From assembly GCA_002338385.1 (NCBI GenBank), contig DDIE01000027.1, forward strand, positions 1 through 21,954: 21,954 nt of DNA, written 5' to 3'. Below are positions 21,348-21,954 of the stretch, in pieces (the stretch's first letter is position 1; each line of letters starts with the position of its first letter). This stretch comes from Proteobacteria bacterium UBA1858 (GTDB taxonomy: Bacteria; Pseudomonadota; Gammaproteobacteria; UBA4575). The notes beneath the pieces were generated by a model. The model made no database searches. It was not told where the DNA came from and worked only from the letters and a program-made list of their open reading frames with translations. The position numbers and the translations under genes were made by a program.

Positions 21348-21954
21348 TTAACTGGTAAATGCTAAGTCAGCATAGGAAGTGACTTGCTTGCTCGGCCCCT
21401 CTGGCTTAATGTCGATATCAAAATCAAATATTCCAGTGGGTAGCCATAGTGTTGAACACGCATTTGGAATATCAACAATACCGCTGATATGGCCCTCGAC
21501 AGGTGCCGTCCCCAGAATTGCGTAGCCCTGCGCGCCGGTAAAGCCAAATTTCTTCATGTACTCAATGGCATTCAGACAGGCACGACGATAGGCAACATGT
21601 GGATCAAGATAGTACTGCTTGCCATCTTCATCAACGGAGATGCCCTCAAAGATCAAGTAGTCTGAGTAGTCTGGATCCACTTTACTAGGTTTAAATATTG
21701 GATTTACCACGCCATATTTTTCCATTCCACCTTTGATGATGTTAACGCGTATGTCTAAATAACCCGCCATCTCAATAGCGCCACAGAATGTGATTTCACC
21801 ATCACCTTGTGAAAAGTGGATATCGCCCATGGAGAGGCCAGCACCATCAACATACACGGGGAAATAGACGGTAGAACCACGTGATAAGTTTTTGATATCA
21901 CAGTTACCACCATGTTCTCGTGGCGGCACCGTTCTGGCGGCTTCGGCCGCAGCA
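21348..21954 (-). CDS. fmdA: Formamidase (acetamidase/formamidase family), C-terminal part
   Basis: The frame is open to the right edge of the window, so only the C-terminal 201 or so residues of a protein usually about 400 long are present; the in-frame GTG near 21929 is internal. The sequence EAARTVPPREHGGNCDIKNL, then SRGSTVYFPVYVDGAGLSMG and DIHFSQGDGEITFCGAIEM, is the core of the FmdA/AmdA family, with conserved metal-ligand and catalytic Asp, His and Glu. It hydrolyses formamide to formate and ammonia. The end reads WLPTGIFDFDIDIKP, typical of FmdA. It is the first visible gene of the fmdA-fmdB-(recombinase domain)-urtABCDE series. The promoter lies outside the window. Confidence 0.93.
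   Translation of the reverse strand, partial: AAAEAARTVPPREHGGNCDIKNLSRGSTVYFPVYVDGAGLSMGDIHFSQGDGEITFCGAIEMAGYLDIRVNIIKGGMEKYGVVNPIFKPSKVDPDYSDYLIFEGISVDEDGKQYYLDPHVAYRRACLNAIEYMKKFGFTGAQGYAILGTAPVEGHISGIVDIPNACSTLWLPTGIFDFDIDIKPEGPSKQVTSYADLAFTS

Noticed and set aside
1..21954. CRISPR arrays, complete insertion sequences, rRNA genes, further tRNA genes
   Set aside because: No regularly spaced repeats, transposase genes, terminal inverted repeats or complete RNA gene folds were seen on either strand.

Overview
The window looks like chromosomal DNA of a gammaproteobacterium, probably free-living and perhaps marine or aquatic. This rests on the gene types (complete UrtABCDE transporter, Cry-DASH, alternative oxidase, many c-type cytochromes) and on the bacterial tmRNA-type 3' end at the left edge. 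I cannot name a genus. Base composition is moderate (mid-40s % GC by eye), with a clearly GC-richer alternative oxidase gene.

Layout. (1) 1-63: 3' end of a probable tmRNA gene (ssrA) and its terminator. (2) 212-2519: three AT-rich genes on +, a GT2 glycosyltransferase, a possible sialyltransferase-like protein and a GT8 glycosyltransferase, probably an accessory cassette next to ssrA. (3) 2753-5589 on -: Cry-DASH and a second photolyase/cryptochrome, joined by an ATGA stop/start overlap. (4) 5788-6357 on -: a compact alternative oxidase, then about 550 bases without a gene that hold a perfect palindrome and a possible small RNA. (5) 6913-7320 on -: a small secreted protein of the surface-adhesin E type. 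(6) 7321-12981 on +: the most interesting part, a sigma-54-type promoter, a hexaloop (ANTAR/NasT-like) leader with a strong intrinsic terminator, a 43-codon leader ORF, then a five-gene operon. (7) 13136-15512 on +: a secreted unknown protein behind a 28-base palindrome, and a secreted pentapeptide-repeat protein with a PEP/IPTL-CTERM-like tail. (8) 15615-21954 on -: fmdA (partial), fmdB, a small recombinase-domain protein and urtABCDE, with a second sigma-54-type promoter before urtA.

How the genes may work together. The five-gene operon encodes a NirB/NasC-like FAD and BFD-type [2Fe-2S] NAD(P)H oxidoreductase whose C-terminus is not the siroheme module of NirB but a five-helix membrane domain with two His-x13-His pairs. 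It continues with a membrane-anchored cytochrome carrying ten CxxCH and one CxxxxCH motif, a DUF3365 haem protein, a small cytochrome c and a single-domain globin. Read together, this is a candidate route from cytoplasmic NAD(P)H through membrane haem b to periplasmic haem proteins. Its leader suggests control by nitrogen limitation (sigma-54) and by nitrate/nitrite (NasT-like antitermination). I do not recognise this combination as a characterised system. The urea/short-chain amide transporter and formamidase also sit behind a sigma-54-type promoter, so much of the right two thirds may be a nitrogen-scavenging region. No nitrate reductase, urease, exosortase, integrase or CRISPR array is visible here.
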